Of a DNA stretch of 64,000 nt, positions 1 through 15,236 are shown in pieces (the first letter of the stretch is position 1; the number at the start of each line of letters is the position of its first letter). Origin of the DNA: Chytridium lagenaria (taxonomy: Eukaryota; Chytridiomycota; Chytridiomycetes; Chytridiales; Chytridiaceae); assembly GCA_025449115.1 (NCBI GenBank), contig JAHLKC010000040.1, positions 186,001-250,000 on the forward strand. Reading direction: 5' to 3'. The position numbers were made by a program, and so were the translations under genes. The notes beneath the pieces were generated by a model. The model did no database searches, was not told the origin of the DNA, and saw only the letters and a program-made list of their open reading frames with translations.

Positions 1-2311
1 TTGTTGTCCAAAAATCCCCATATCAAGAATCTTGGCGCCTCCGCGGCGTGATTGGAGGGAGGCTTTGGATCCGTCGACGCCCGTGGAGACGATGGGGAGC
101 GTGATTTGGGGTTGCGCGCGGATCATGGGACCGGTGGCTATGCCCGATTTTTCGGCTTTTCAATGAGCTGGCGAAGGGATCGTAGCGGCGGGTGCCGAGA
201 CGCGTGAGGTCGGCGTGGGGAAGGTGGTAGACCTGTGCATTGATATGAAAAATAATAAAATGTATGGATTAGAATTGAAAAAAAAGATATATCACTCCCA
301 CTGAGAAAGAACAGGAAATTTGAAAAGTGGTAGCTTTCACAATAAAGGACTTCCACCACAAAAAACTTAAATTGTGCCTTTCATCACTAGACAACCCGTA
401 AAAACGAAGATACGTGCACTATCCCTCTTCCAGAAACTCACATAATCAAAATCGTCATCCCTATTCGCGCGTTTCTTCACCCCTCCATCAATATCCAAAT
501 TCTCCAACTCATCCAAAACACTCTGCTGCATCACCAGATTTCGTTATCCAAAAAAATGAAAATTAAAAACGGCGCCACGAAATTACACAGGCTCTGAAAA
601 ATCAGACTACTCCAGCTTGTGAACGTGCCAATAAATGGACCCGTTTGAAAAGGGATGCAGATGAGGATCGGAAAAATTGTCGACCAGAAAGTCGCCCAGT
701 CTAATATATGGGGTTAATAAAGGGTTGTATTGCGGGTTACCTTTGCTGCAAAGACGGGAGGTGACGAGGTTAAGTTTGACAACGATGAAGGAGACGGGGA
801 TGGATGTCAATAGGATTCTTGAATGAAAGGAAGGTTAGATGTCCACTATGTGAGAGAATTTTTTTGGTTTACGACGCAGGATGAGTAGAGCACATGTATA
901 CTCACAAAATTGGGTATGTTAAACTGATGACTCTAACAAGCCCCCCGGATGCTCCAGATGTAAAGATCAGACTCATTGCAGAAAGCAAATCCGAGTTTTC
1001 TGGTAGATCAAACGCGAGTGCGCCTAAGGAAATATAGAAAGAAAAAATAGCCATGAGTTCACCACAAAAAACTCGAAACGTGCACATAAAACAAAACACA
1101 AAACATACTAAATATCCCTGTCATGCAATATATAGCACATGCCAAATACACTGACGCCCATATTGTCTTATGTATCGAAACTTTAGGATGCTAGGAATGA
1201 AGGGGTTAGATGAATCAAAAAAACCTTACATACCTTTGTGTTGATCCATGATGGGACCGTATTCGCGATCGTGAAATTAAACAAGACCTGTCCGATCACA
1301 GCCGTTGGAGCCGACGACAACGACGACCCAATAGGCGGAAGGTTCGACGGAATAACTCCGTGCACCAACGCCAATGCCGCCCAGCACACCACCACAAAGA
1401 TCATATACATCAACGATACTAAAGGAAAAAAAAAATGTCACAAAGAAATTACCAACGATAACATTACCCCATTGAAAAATCATATTGTCGTCAAGGTTGA
1501 GATTCAACATTGGTATCATGATGGATGAAAACACCTGCGAGGTTTTAGCGTGCAACTTCAAGGAATCCGGTGTTTACCAATCCACCTCCTGTGATCAACA
1601 TGTAGTTGTTTCCAAATGGTGAACTCTCGCCAGACGTTTTTGTAACGCAAAAAAAGCCGCTAATGGGACTAAACCCGAATCCACACGTTCTCCCAAACGA
1701 TGACAATAAGAACGTATCAAAGTTCTAAAGTGTGTGAATACTTCTGTGAACCCATGTTTTTCTCTTTTACCTGAACTGCACTGACGACCGATGCAATGTT
1801 GAAGGATTGGAGAGACCCGTACTGAACATTAAGAAACCACCAAGAGAATAAAACTTACAAAACAATATGCATGAGGTAATACCACCTCTTCCCATAAAAA
1901 TGATGTACTAACACCGTAAACTCCACGTTTCTCTACATCGCAGATCAATAACGCTTCCCCGAAAATTATAAATCTTCATACCTGAAAATGCTTATTCCCC
2001 GGAAAATACGTCATAGCCTCAATGAGAAACAATGAACTCATACCCGACAGGAATGCTATAAAGATGAAAGCAATGGTCGGTCTACACATCTGTCAGATAT
2101 GGAAAGACAGCCCACGTAGAGCATTTCACTCACAGGAACCATCCGGCGTTTTGAAAGAGATATGGGATTTGAATGACACCTGGAGGGGAGTTTTTGGGTT
2201 TAAGTAATTAAGTAAAGAATCAATTAAAAAAAGGGGGATGGACATACCAGGCCCTGTGATACTTCCAACGAGGAAACTAAGACCTCCTTGGAACCCACTG
2301 TGAAATTTCAT
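1..2311 (-). CDS. Amino-acid transporter (Aa_trans family), C-terminus cut by window edge
   Basis: Multi-exon gene for a polytopic membrane protein that likely moves amino acids across the plasma or vacuolar membrane. Seen: the first exon from ATG at 2311 carries GGLSFLVGSITGPG, followed after an intron by a VIQIPYLFQNAGWF segment. Further exons give FNFTIANTVPSWINTK (around 1240-1300) and LTSIPVSFIVVKLNLV (around 760-810). After an intron near 700-740 comes WATFWSTIFPILIPFQTGPF. Order and motifs match fungal members of PF01490. The hydrophilic tail DDDFDY ends at 442 on a perfect GTGAGT donor. An acceptor at 233 leads into VYHLPHADLTRLGT, which stays open to base 1 after one frame correction near 158. 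The stop is outside the window. An alternative without that last intron would stop at 367. Substrate is not predictable. Confidence 0.75.
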
Positions 2312-2764
2312 TTAGCTTTATTTCTTCATCCATTCCATCCATGATCCTATTGATGTCAAAGAACATGCATCCCTAACATATGAATCTGCCGTCAATCCCT
2401 TCAATAATCAAAGCAAGCGTCCATATCACAACCACACCGTCTTTTTCACACTGAAACTGTAAAACACAATCCATCCATCACCCACTGCCAACCAACGCCT
2501 CAACTCACATGTTCTTTTTATATTCTTCAGCCATTCCTGCTGATTGTTATGGTACAAGTTCCCAGCTGAAGTTTGTCAAATATCCATCAACAAAAAACTA
2601 CTGACAAATTTCTTTCAAGCTCATTTGCCCTGAAAAGATTGACATAGCCCAAAACGCTTCAAAAAACAACATCCAAAATTTAAAAAAAAAAACATGCAAG
2701 TAATTCTAATATCTCCCTTTTCATACATTCTCCGGCGTCACAGCACGCGACATTTCAGGAGAAA
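2312..2764. other. Intergenic, no gene seen
   Basis: AT-rich stretch between the transporter start and the kinase 3' end, both on the minus strand. It should hold the transporter promoter and the kinase terminator. No conserved frame was recognised. Confidence 0.5.
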
Positions 2765-6309
<3,545 letters not shown>

Positions 6310-6389
6310 GTTTTATGGAGCAAAACGATGTGGGGTCCACACCCAGTGGTCGCAAGCGTTTGGTTTTTTTGCAAACGGAAACTACAAAA

Positions 6390-6946
6390 ATGGGTGAGTG
6401 GGGCAAATGGAGCCACTCATTAGGTCATCTGCCTCAAATATACTAAACAGGTACCTCTTACTTTCATCAGCCGAGCAAGAGCAAGACCAAAAGGCGTTGG
6501 GCTCGCAGGATTCATTGCAGCAAGAAGTACCTTCGTCACAGGGTCAGAGACCTTTCGCAGTTACAGCCGCGACTCTGTCCAGATCTGAGGACGGTACAAA
6601 ACGGCGGCCATCACCTGATTCACTGGACTGGCTTGGACTCGCCCCACAACCCGCATCATATCCGAGACATTCACCCATCCCTGCCGCGCTTGCCTCGGCA
6701 TTGACTCCTGCCATACCTGATCCCGTTCCCGCGCAGGAAACGCAGGTGCAAAAGTTTGGACGGCATGTGGTGACACTTTTCTTAATGCCGTTTGTGCAGG
6801 GTATGTTTTACGGACTTGGGGAGGGGGCTGCGAGAATCGTTCTGTTCAAGTATTGGGGAATTCAAGCTTTAGGGCCTGTTCAAAGACCTGTGAAGCAATT
6901 GGTGAAAAGGAAGGCCGCGTTGTCAAGAATGGTATATCATGGTTGA
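6390..6946 (+). CDS. TOM13/MIM1-like mitochondrial outer-membrane protein
   Basis: Small protein of about 159 residues. Exon 1 is only ATGG (6390-6393). The intron runs from the donor GTGAGT at 6394 to the acceptor CATCAG at 6470, with an ACTAAAC branch-like site. Splicing gives MAEQEQDQKALG and a single open frame to 6946. The first 100 residues are polar and Pro/Ser-rich. Near the C-terminus one hydrophobic segment reads LFLMPFVQGMFYGLGEGAAR. This resembles the glycine-containing helix of fungal Mim1/Tom13 (pattern LPF-x-x-G-x-x-x-G-x-GE), which helps insert single-span outer-membrane proteins. The family call is by eye on one motif. An unrelated single-pass membrane protein remains possible. 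Confidence 0.6.
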
Positions 6947-7129
6947 ATGCATTTAGTGGGATGGGAAAAGCTTCCACGCAATGTCAAATGGAAGAAATGC
7001 AGAGTGGAGAAGGGAGGAAGGATGGCGATAAGGGGCGCACCTTTGCAGCGATAAGGGATGCCGGAGTAATCTGCATGAGCTCGTAGCAATAAATAAAAGC
7101 GAATTTATATATATAAATTTTGAACTTGA

Positions 7130-10100
7130 ATGACTGAGGCGAAGATTGACTTACTGAGGCATCAAGGCCAGTGGAAGGAGTTACTGGAAGCTGCTCCAAA
7201 GCTACGGAAGAAGCTACCCGCGGGGTCAGGTTGGTGTTGACATCCATCAGCTCAAGAGCTATTGTGTGGAATAGGCAGATCGCTGATTTCGTCCTCTTAC
7301 AGCCCTGGATATCGTCAGCACAGCCGAAGCCGAATTCAATTTGCTTTTGGAGGGCTTGCCTCCCTTTCCGCATGATCTTGAGCTTCTTGCAGACCTTGTC
7401 GACGGGTCACTCAACTCAGCCTTTCTCGATAGATCATTAGTGTCGAGCATTGAAACGACCCTTGATCCAATCTTGAAAGGGGACGAATCTTGGAGATTTG
7501 TGAGTGCAAAAGAGTGGACGGTAGAACTAATGGGTATCAGCAAGCTTCTGTTTTGAAGGCAAGGATAGACCTGGCATGCGGCGATTATGGAAAGACAATC
7601 GAGAGGTTGCAGGCAATCTCTGTTCCAGCCTCATACCGCGATCAGCAAGCTGCCGATTACAAGAGTGTGATGGTGGCTATGTATTTGTCGACCTTGGGTG
7701 CGTTCGAATTGCTGAAGAATATTAAATATGTGTAGGTAATGCGCACAAGTGGGCAAAGAATTATGATAGAGCGGCGGATTACTTCCAGCAGGCAAAGACT
7801 TCTTTACCTCAACCGCATAACATCCCTACTGCTCCCAGCGAACGACTGCGTTGGGCTGCAGAATCATACTATGGATTTGCATCCGTATCCGTTCTGACGT
7901 GAGCGCTTTATTTCACGAAGATGGCTAATGGAAGATTAGTAACAAAGATACCGCGGAAGTTATCGAGAGCTATTTGAAGTTTATGTCACCCTTTCCACAC
8001 ACATTCAAACCAACCCACCGCGCTGCCATACTAAGATTCAAGATGAGCCGGACCCTGCCCAATATTTCTATCGCAGTTAACCTATCCATCGCTGCTACTC
8101 CCTTCGCTTCCACAAACATTCTAAATCCTCTTTCTGGCGTTCCAAAGCTTTCAAAGTTTCCTCAATCTAGGAGTGGCCAGCATGAAACCATATCGGCGTT
8201 TGCTTCGGATTTAGAGATGTATGAGAAACTGGTTACGGATGTTCTTCCTTTCCCGAGGGGAGAAGACATTTCCGATGTTGAGAGGTTGCGGCATGAACGG
8301 GTAAAGGAGGCATACGACTGGTCGCTGTTATTGGAGATTGCATCGCTTACAGATGATCTCCCAGCAACTGTCATTGAAAGGCATACCCGTTTAATCGAAG
8401 TAAGTCTGCTTTTGTATATATCGTGGTTACGCTTCAATGGCGTCCGTGTAATTCGTTCTTTCTTACCCTCAAACCTTCCTTATGCAATAATTACGTGTGA
8501 TACATCAACTGCCGGCTAACATTAACGCAGGTGCTTTACAGAGGCACGAAACACACGTACCAATCCTTGAGACTCTTGCGTTATCTTGCTCACACTTTTC
8601 TCTCTTTTATACTCAATGCGAGAGACAGTGTCTCCACTACTGAGAGAAAAGAAGCACTATCAGTCGTGAGATCCTATTCTTACCGATTTGAAAAGCGGCT
8701 GAATGAAACCCTTGAGCTTGAAAGAAAGAAGCTTGCAGATCGAGGACACGGTGCCATTGGAAATGTCACAGATGCGGCAGGGGATTACGAGGACGCTTTC
8801 GCGATACCTCCTTGCCTTATCGATGATGAGAATATGGCCGACGCTGTTGGGGTTCTTATCACTGGGTCTAAGATTGCGATGCTTTGCGCTTACGGTGACA
8901 TTGATACGGTTTGACCTGTCATCTTTATTGAAGGCTTATCTTGTTTAGCTTCAGGATTCGGTGAGATATGCCGAGCTTGCAGTGACCATTATCCGCAATC
9001 ACGGAACGTGGATTAATGCGGAAGATATTGGACTGGCAGCGCAAAGGGCCTTACAAAATCTAGCGTTAGCTTATGGAGAGCTTGCTCAGGAGGTGGTTAC
9101 ATCGGAAGAACGCCGGCATCTTCAAGCTTTAGCTATTCAGGCCTTTCGAGATGCGAAGCAAGCGATGTCTTCTGCGGAGCCTGCGGAGGATGGTTCCAGC
9201 TTACCGGACACTGATTCCTATGATCTTGATTATCAATTTGCGCTACAACTTTCGGAAATTGGCGAGGTTAGGGCCATTTTTTCTGCATTTAAACTTCCTT
9301 TTTTTGCTTTATAACTATGTGCTTGCGCTGACATATCATGATAGACTACTGAAGCGATAGAGCTTGCGAAGAGGGCCATTACCTCAAATCCGTCTCACTG
9401 CTCGTCTTGGAACTTGTTGGCATTGTTGCTTACGTCGAGAAAAGATTTCCTGAACGCATTGCAGGTTTGCGATGCTGGATGGAAGGAAACTCTCGCAAGC
9501 AAGCTTCGCACAAAGTCAGGGGCCGAAAGTGAGGACATTCAATTTTCCTGGGATTCTATTGATGCTGAAACTAAAGAAGAAATGATGAAGTAGGTTTTCA
9601 TATAAGGTTTTGATGAAGTTGAGCTTTGCCTGGTTTTAATTATTTTTTTATTTTAGCTTTAAGATTACTCAGTTGTCGATAGAGCTATTTAAACTTGGAC
9701 CAAAGCCGGCACTCGATAGTCTCCATTCCTTATTCGTGTTATTTCGAAAATGTTTTGGAAACTTAACGGCCTCGGAATCGGATCCCAGTAGTGACAGTGT
9801 TTATCGGCAAAGCATGGACGTTAATGGTGGTCGTCAAACACCTTCTATCGCCAACAGTATGCCGGGAATAAACATTCCACGTCCGCATTCCAGAGGCTCC
9901 ACGGGGGGATCATCAATAAGCCCTTTCCAATTTTCTCCGTATTCATTCAAAGTCTACCACCTTCAAATCAACCTTTGGTTGATTGCCTCTTCCTTGTACC
10001 GAATTCTGGGACGCTATGATGAGGCAAGGAGCGCTGTTGATCAGGCGGAAACACTCGCAGATTCTCTAGTTAAGATAGAAACCCGGATTAGAGAGTCACC

Positions 10101-10988
10101 ATCTCGCATTTTTCTTAAGGAACCGCCTTTGGCCTTCTTTTCTCCTGCACAGAAGAAAAACAGAGGGCAGAAGAAACCGCTTATCGCTATGCCTAAAGAG
10201 TCTTCCGTTCGGTGGGCGATTTTAGAAAGCAGTTTTTAGACGGGTGATTGCAGATATATTGTTTGAGGTATGTTCACAATCTGCTTGAATTGCTCTTGCT
10301 TATTGTTTTGTTTTGCTGTCGTGAACAGACGTTCATGATTAAAGACGCCAAATATCGAGCTTCATCGAAGTCACCCGTAAAGTCAAGACATTCGAAGTAC
10401 GTTCCCGACAATCTGACCGAAAAGGATCTCAAGAAGGTGCTAACGAGCAATGGCAGTGTCGTTCTTCCCTTTGGTCGATCTGCACGTAGACTCTCCACTG
10501 TCACGGTTGCAAAATCAATCGCAAGTGCTATGTCTTCCATGGCCAACTCTCCTATGGCAGGAACCCCTGAATCACCCTTCCCTACATCCAATTCGTCGAC
10601 GGCGAAGCCACCACCCGGGGCCCTCGTTAGCCTCATCAATGATTTCCTTCTCATCTCTAACGTTGACGATCAACATATGGCCACGAGGGTGCACCTTGCA
10701 TCTTTGTATAAGGAGGCTGGAGATATCTCTCTTGCTGAGTACTGGTACGAGAGAGCCTGCAAAAGATCGAAGGCACGTGGCGCAAGCGGAGGCTGCCTTG
10801 GTGTTGCATCGGTTTATGGTGGTTCAACGAGTCACTGGGGTTGGGAGAGCTGGGCAGGGTTTGGTCAACTTCTGAAAGAAACAGAGAGGTTTGATCAGGC
10901 ACGAGAATGCCTTTTCTTTGCGATCAAGCTTGAAAGGGTGAGCCCTATTAGAGGATTTGACTGCCTCAACCGTGTTGTTTTTATGTAG
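7130..10988 (+). CDS. YPP1: Ypp1/TTC7-like TPR scaffold of the PI4-kinase complex
   Basis: Large helical-repeat protein. Family knowledge: Ypp1 (TTC7 in animals) holds Stt4/PI4KA at the plasma membrane with Efr3. Seen: ATG at 7130 gives MTEAKIDLLRHQGQWKELLE. Next come AEFNLLLEGLPPFPHDLELL, IDLACGDYGKTIERLQAISV, TYQSLRLLRYLAHTFLSFIL and IAMLCAYGDIDTV. TPR-like helices follow, such as ARSAVDQAETLADSL and ASLYKEAGDISLAEYWYERA. The end reads ARECLFFAIKLERVSPIRGF, typical of the last TPRs of this family. At least six introns are present. A frame break at 7521-7522 (GG where GGG is expected) separates the first two exons, again at a homopolymer. A Ser-rich loop (about 9780-9930) interrupts the repeats, as in fungal homologues. 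Confidence 0.82.
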
Positions 10989-11140
10989 TTTCACTTTCTT
11001 ATTATGTTGTTTTTCTTTCTCTCATTCCATACATTCTGATGGCTCTCTGAAGCTCCTATATTTTGATTTTGTCTCTCCAAGTTTTTGCAGAATGTGTGAA
11101 GGGTATAATATAGATCGATACTATAACAAACGTCTGCAAT

Positions 11141-12008
11141 TTACAGATTCTTGAGCTTTCCGGTTATACTGTCCACTACTGAGGCTAATCCAGGTCCGAT
11201 AGCCACGACGGTGAGGGATCCTGGATCAATCTGCGTTCTTCCCTGATCTTCAATGTATTCCGCGATTAGGCCGGCGTTTTCCGCGGCTTCACAAAGAGCT
11301 AACAGCTCATCTTGACCAGAGCATCTTTTGATTTGAATACGGGGAACCCTCAGATTGCCACAGAGCCAACGACTACGAGAATTGTAAATGATGTGTCAAA
11401 GGTGCAAGTACAATACCTCCGGATCCTCTTCATATGCTGTCATGGATACTGGCAATTAAAAAAAAAAAACAAAAACATGCATGCATGCATGAATACATAA
11501 ATCCACTATATCTAGAAAGCAGCTAGCTACCTGCCAAAACTCCGTGACTCGCCTGAGCTGCCATCTTTCCCTTGGTCATAGGCAAATCCACTCTATAAAA
11601 AGCCATTAAAACTCAATTCCCGGTAACAGGAACAATATGTTGTGTGCGTGGACGCGGGGACGAGGAAAAGGAAAAAAAAAACAAACAAGCGAAGTCGTAA
11701 ACAGAGCTGTGGATTTAGAATAAAAATAAAGAGCTTCACCTTATCGCACATACGACTTTGTAATTGGTCTCCAAAGAATCATTGTGCTCTTCGCCGTCTA
11801 ATTCAGGATCAAGTGGGGGTTCCTCTTTCTTTGGTGTTGGTTCTTCAACGGGCTTCAATTCAGGTTTCGATTTCAGTTCCTTCGAGAGGGCCTCATACGC
11901 TTTCTTTGAGCGCTGGTAATCAAGGTAGAAGGATGTGCATGCGCCAAGAAAGAGTCCAAAGCATATGCTTTGAAGAAGATGACCTCCAGTGAAGTTGCCA
12001 ACAGCCAT
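11141..12008 (-). CDS. PTH2: Peptidyl-tRNA hydrolase 2 (membrane-anchored)
   Basis: Hydrolyses the ester bond of peptidyl-tRNA dropped from ribosomes. Seen: start ATG at 12008 gives MAVGNF, then one hydrophobic segment LLQSICFGLFLGACTSFYL as in Bit1/Pth2, and a charged linker of about 50 residues. The catalytic domain follows: KVVCAIRVDLPMTKGKMAAQ, ASHGVLAAYEEDPEV, RWLCGNLRVPRIQIKR, DELLALCEAAENAGL, IEDQGRTQIDPGSLTVVAIG. It ends SITGKLKNL with TAA at 11141-11143. All family signature blocks are present in frame with three introns, so this gene needs no frame correction. The first intron (11593-11739) consists mostly of a dispersed repeat, and the second holds a poly-A and GCAT microsatellite. 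An in-frame upstream ATG at 12086 is possible but would put a tRNA-like stretch in the coding region. Confidence 0.9.
11461..11491. repeat. Poly-A followed by GCAT microsatellite
   Basis: A-run then about four GCAT units, within the second PTH2 intron. Confidence 0.75.
11624..11733 (-). repeat. Dispersed ~110-bp repeat, copy A (inside PTH2 intron 1)
   Basis: Matches 15107-15216 in the same orientation. Shared blocks on the plus strand are TAACAGGAACAATATGTTGT, GGACGCGGGGACGAGGAAAA, TAAACAG and GGATTTAGAATAAAAATAAA. Differences are concentrated in the central A-rich part. It occupies 110 of the 147 nt of the intron (11593-11739), beginning six bases after the donor. Confidence 0.88.
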
Positions 12009-12178
12009 CAGTCTAACCAACTGAGCTAGTGGAGCAAGAGGGAAATGGCTGCGCCCAGGATTAAACTCAGTATTTAATAATGACAACTTTTCTTTAACTT
12101 AACCTCATAACCAAAATCATCAACGAGGTTCTTTATTTTATTAACGTGGATCAAGCCTTCGGCAATGCTAAATTAACA

Positions 12179-14895
12179 TTAAGCTTCGATCTTTAAGTTC
12201 CTGAGGTAGAAGCTTAGCTCAGCCTCAATAGCCTTGACAATGTTCTCAGACTTGCGCCATCCGTGGCCTTCTCCAGCGTAGAGCTGTAAAGACAGTGTTA
12301 GCATGGATTGTATTATAGAGACGCATAAGATATTTTTTAAAAAAAAAAAAAACTTTACCTTCATACTCAACAACGCCGCCGCGCTTCTTGATGGCCTCCA
12401 CAATAAGCTCAGCCTGGTTGGGGGGAACCACCTACAAAATGCATCCGACGAGGATAAAAGGAAACGAAACGTAAGACCAAAAAAGGAATAAAACCGTTAA
12501 AAAAGTCGCAAGAACCATCGCTGTGCACATCAATTCACGTGTAAAAAGAAAAGAAACGGACAACAAAAAGATATAAAAAAAGGACATCTTTTTGAAAAAC
12601 CGGAAAAGGAACGCGCTTTTCTACCTTATCCTCATCTCCCTGTTGCACAAGAAGTGCAGCGGAAATGTTTCCGGCACTGTGAATCGGGGACCTTTTAATG
12701 TACACATCTTCAATCGCAGAAACGCTTCCACCCATCAAGATGTCAATGTACGAGACTAAATCGATAAACTGGAGTAAGTATTTCCCAAAAAGAATTATCG
12801 CCCTCTCACCTCAAACTTGTGAGTGAGTTTGGCAAGACTGACGAGATCGCAGATACCGTAACGGCTGTTACCCGCAGCAAACACGTCGGGACGGAACGCA
12901 AGGGCTGCAAGAACGGTAAATCCGCCTACGACAAAAGACTGTCAATTTTTGATGGAAACATTATGAAAACATGCTAGTTTTCTCACCCGCAGAACCTCCA
13001 GCAATGCACAACTTCTTAGGGTCAGCAAGCCCAACCTTCGCCATATGAAGTGCCGCATTACAAACATCGTTTCACGTCAACGATACCCCAATTTCCGTTC
13101 AAACGGTCCCTGTATAGTATAATGAGTAAGAATAAACTATTGCGGGTAAATGGCCGAAAACAATTTTACCTGTAATCCCTTCCAAAACCAGAAGATCCAG
13201 AGTAGTTGACGTCCTAGAATGGCGAATCCACGCGAAGTCCAGTATTGGATACTGGGTGCAAGGACAGTGGGGCTGGAAGCCGTAGGACCTCCATGGCACA
13301 ACACCACAAGAGGTGGCTGGTCTCCTTGGGGAGCAGCAAAGTTCGGGTTCTTGGGGCATAGCTACGACAAATATAAGACTATGACTTTCCTTAAGTCAAA
13401 ATGATCAACTTACTAGTTAGCGTAGACGGGGTACTCGGGGGTTGGGATCTCCATAACCTGAGCCGGAGAAAGGAATCCCTCCTCAATGTTGACCTGCGAG
13501 CAACCTTGATGGTCTTCACCGCCTTACTCTTAATGTCCAATGAAAAAAGAGAAGTGGTTTTGACCAGAAGATCCGGCGTAGACGTAAATTACATCCCTGA
13601 CAACAACAAGAGATCCAACAACATAATCGGAGACAAGGGTCTCTATAGACTTGGTTGCAGGATTAATGATCGAGATCTTGCTGGCACCCGACTCGGTGTG
13701 GGCGGTGACAATCTGGCCATCCGTCGTGAAATCGTAGCTGATGCTATAGATATTGCGTCAGCCTCGCATCCAGAAAACTAAAACTCGAGAGTAACCTACG
13801 CGCCAAGAGTCCAGTCAGGGGAACTGAAATCACCAACAAACGGTGCTTTCAAAACAGCCTCAGAAGCTCCAGCAGTAACATTGTATTGGTAAATGTTGCT
13901 ATAAACCTTTTAGAACATATTTCTGAGAAACTTCCCACTAGTAGCCAGTCTTATCGCAGCAATAGAACAAGACGTCATCTGAAGCCCATCGAGGCTGCGA
14001 CACACTTCCGGTAGTCTCGATATAGTGTTTCTCAGTGACCTTGCGAGCCACAGGATCCCACTTTGCGAAAACCAAGTCGGACTTGGTCCCTAATCAAGAA
14101 TTTAGCAGGTTGGCGTTTTCCTTGGTGCTTACACGGCATTTCAGGAAGGTCCCATTCAATCCACGCGACAAACTCGCCGTTTAGGAGAAAATCGAGGGGC
14201 AGTAAAGAAGTCTCTTCCACTGGCAACCACGACAGGCTTGCTAGTTTCACCCGCTTCCGGGATATCGATAACAACAAGATCGTTCACCACCTAATTGCAT
14301 GTTCAATAACTCAACTCCATCCATTGCTGAATAAACAGATACTGCTACCTTATCTTCGCCCTCGTGGAACTCTCGGACACTGAGAAGGTGAGAAAGGCTG
14401 GGGATGCAAATTCATATCAGCGAAACGGTAATCAGGGCTCTTCTCCAGAATAGGGACAGCCTCGTCAGCACCGCTGCGTTTAAGGAAGAGTCGGCGATCA
14501 CGAAACTCGGTATACACCAAATGGCCTCCCAATGCACAAGCCCCTGCCCCTCCATACTCGTGTACTAAAAGGGATCAACTTAAGGCTCGAAAAAAAAACC
14601 ACTCGAGCTTACCTTCAGATCGTGCATTGCTCGACTTTCCCATTAGCTTCCTCCTCTTCATCAGAGCCTACGGTATGACGGATGAGGACGGTACGCCCGG
14701 CCTCGCTTGGTCGCATTTCTGCATGGTACCAAGCGCTTTCCCCATCCTTGAACATGTTCTGCAAAGGTGTGAGCATTCGACAGGGAATCATGTAATGATG
14801 CTTACACCGATGCGGATAGCGGAGGCGGTTAATGAGGCCGCAGTAATCGGGGAGGCCCACAGGCCATAGGGTTTGATGGTCTTTTCCAAGGTCAT
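12179..14895 (-). CDS. Prolyl-oligopeptidase family (S9) serine peptidase
   Basis: Cytosolic-type S9 peptidase (acylaminoacyl-peptidase/DPP-like) with no signal peptide. ATG at 14895 gives [20 protein letters not shown], the usual start of this group. A beta-propeller region follows over many short exons. The alpha/beta-hydrolase part shows [17 protein letters not shown], then [37 protein letters not shown] and the nucleophile elbow [10 protein letters not shown] near 13000. The catalytic His lies in [12 protein letters not shown] near 12250, and the C-terminus [13 protein letters not shown] stops at 12179. Two frame breaks fall in the catalytic domain: an extra base at 13213-13214, and an extra base in TTT at 13070-13072. 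Both are at homopolymers and leave the flanking motifs perfect. Substrate specificity cannot be read. Confidence 0.85.
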
Positions 14896-15106
14896 GTTTA
14901 CTTGGTTCGCAAATATTTTTTCGTGGCACTCGTGGAATCAATCCACGAAAACACTTTGTCCCATATAGAGATATTGCATTGCCGCTTTTTATTATTATTT
15001 TTGGAATAAGAGTAGGTGAAGGGGGACTTGTATTTGATGCATAGGCAGAATACTGCTAGGCAGGGGAAAGGTAGATATTTGTAAACCCAACGATGGACAT
15101 CATCTA

Positions 15107-15216
15107 TAACAGGAACAATATGTTGTGTTGGACGCGGGGACGAGGAAAAGAAAACAAAAACAAAAAAAAAAGCAAAGATGTAAACAGAAATGGGGATTTA
15201 GAATAAAAATAAAGAG
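15107..15216 (-). repeat. Dispersed ~110-bp repeat, copy B (after CDC14 stop)
   Basis: Second copy of the 11624-11733 element, 3.5 kb away in the same orientation. It starts 21 bp past the CDC14 stop codon. On the minus strand it runs T-rich and ends CCTGTTA followed by TAG, so an AG dinucleotide directly follows the element. Confidence 0.88.
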
Positions 15217-15236
15217 GGAGGATGATAATGGGGACA

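Noticed and set aside
1238..1528. 96-codon plus-strand open frame
   Set aside because: Starts with GTG and is antisense to a transporter exon carrying the IANTVPSWINTK motif; a shadow frame.
12011..12085. Complete tRNA gene upstream of PTH2
   Set aside because: Only the D-arm part is present; the D-stem does not close and no T-loop or acceptor 3' strand was found.
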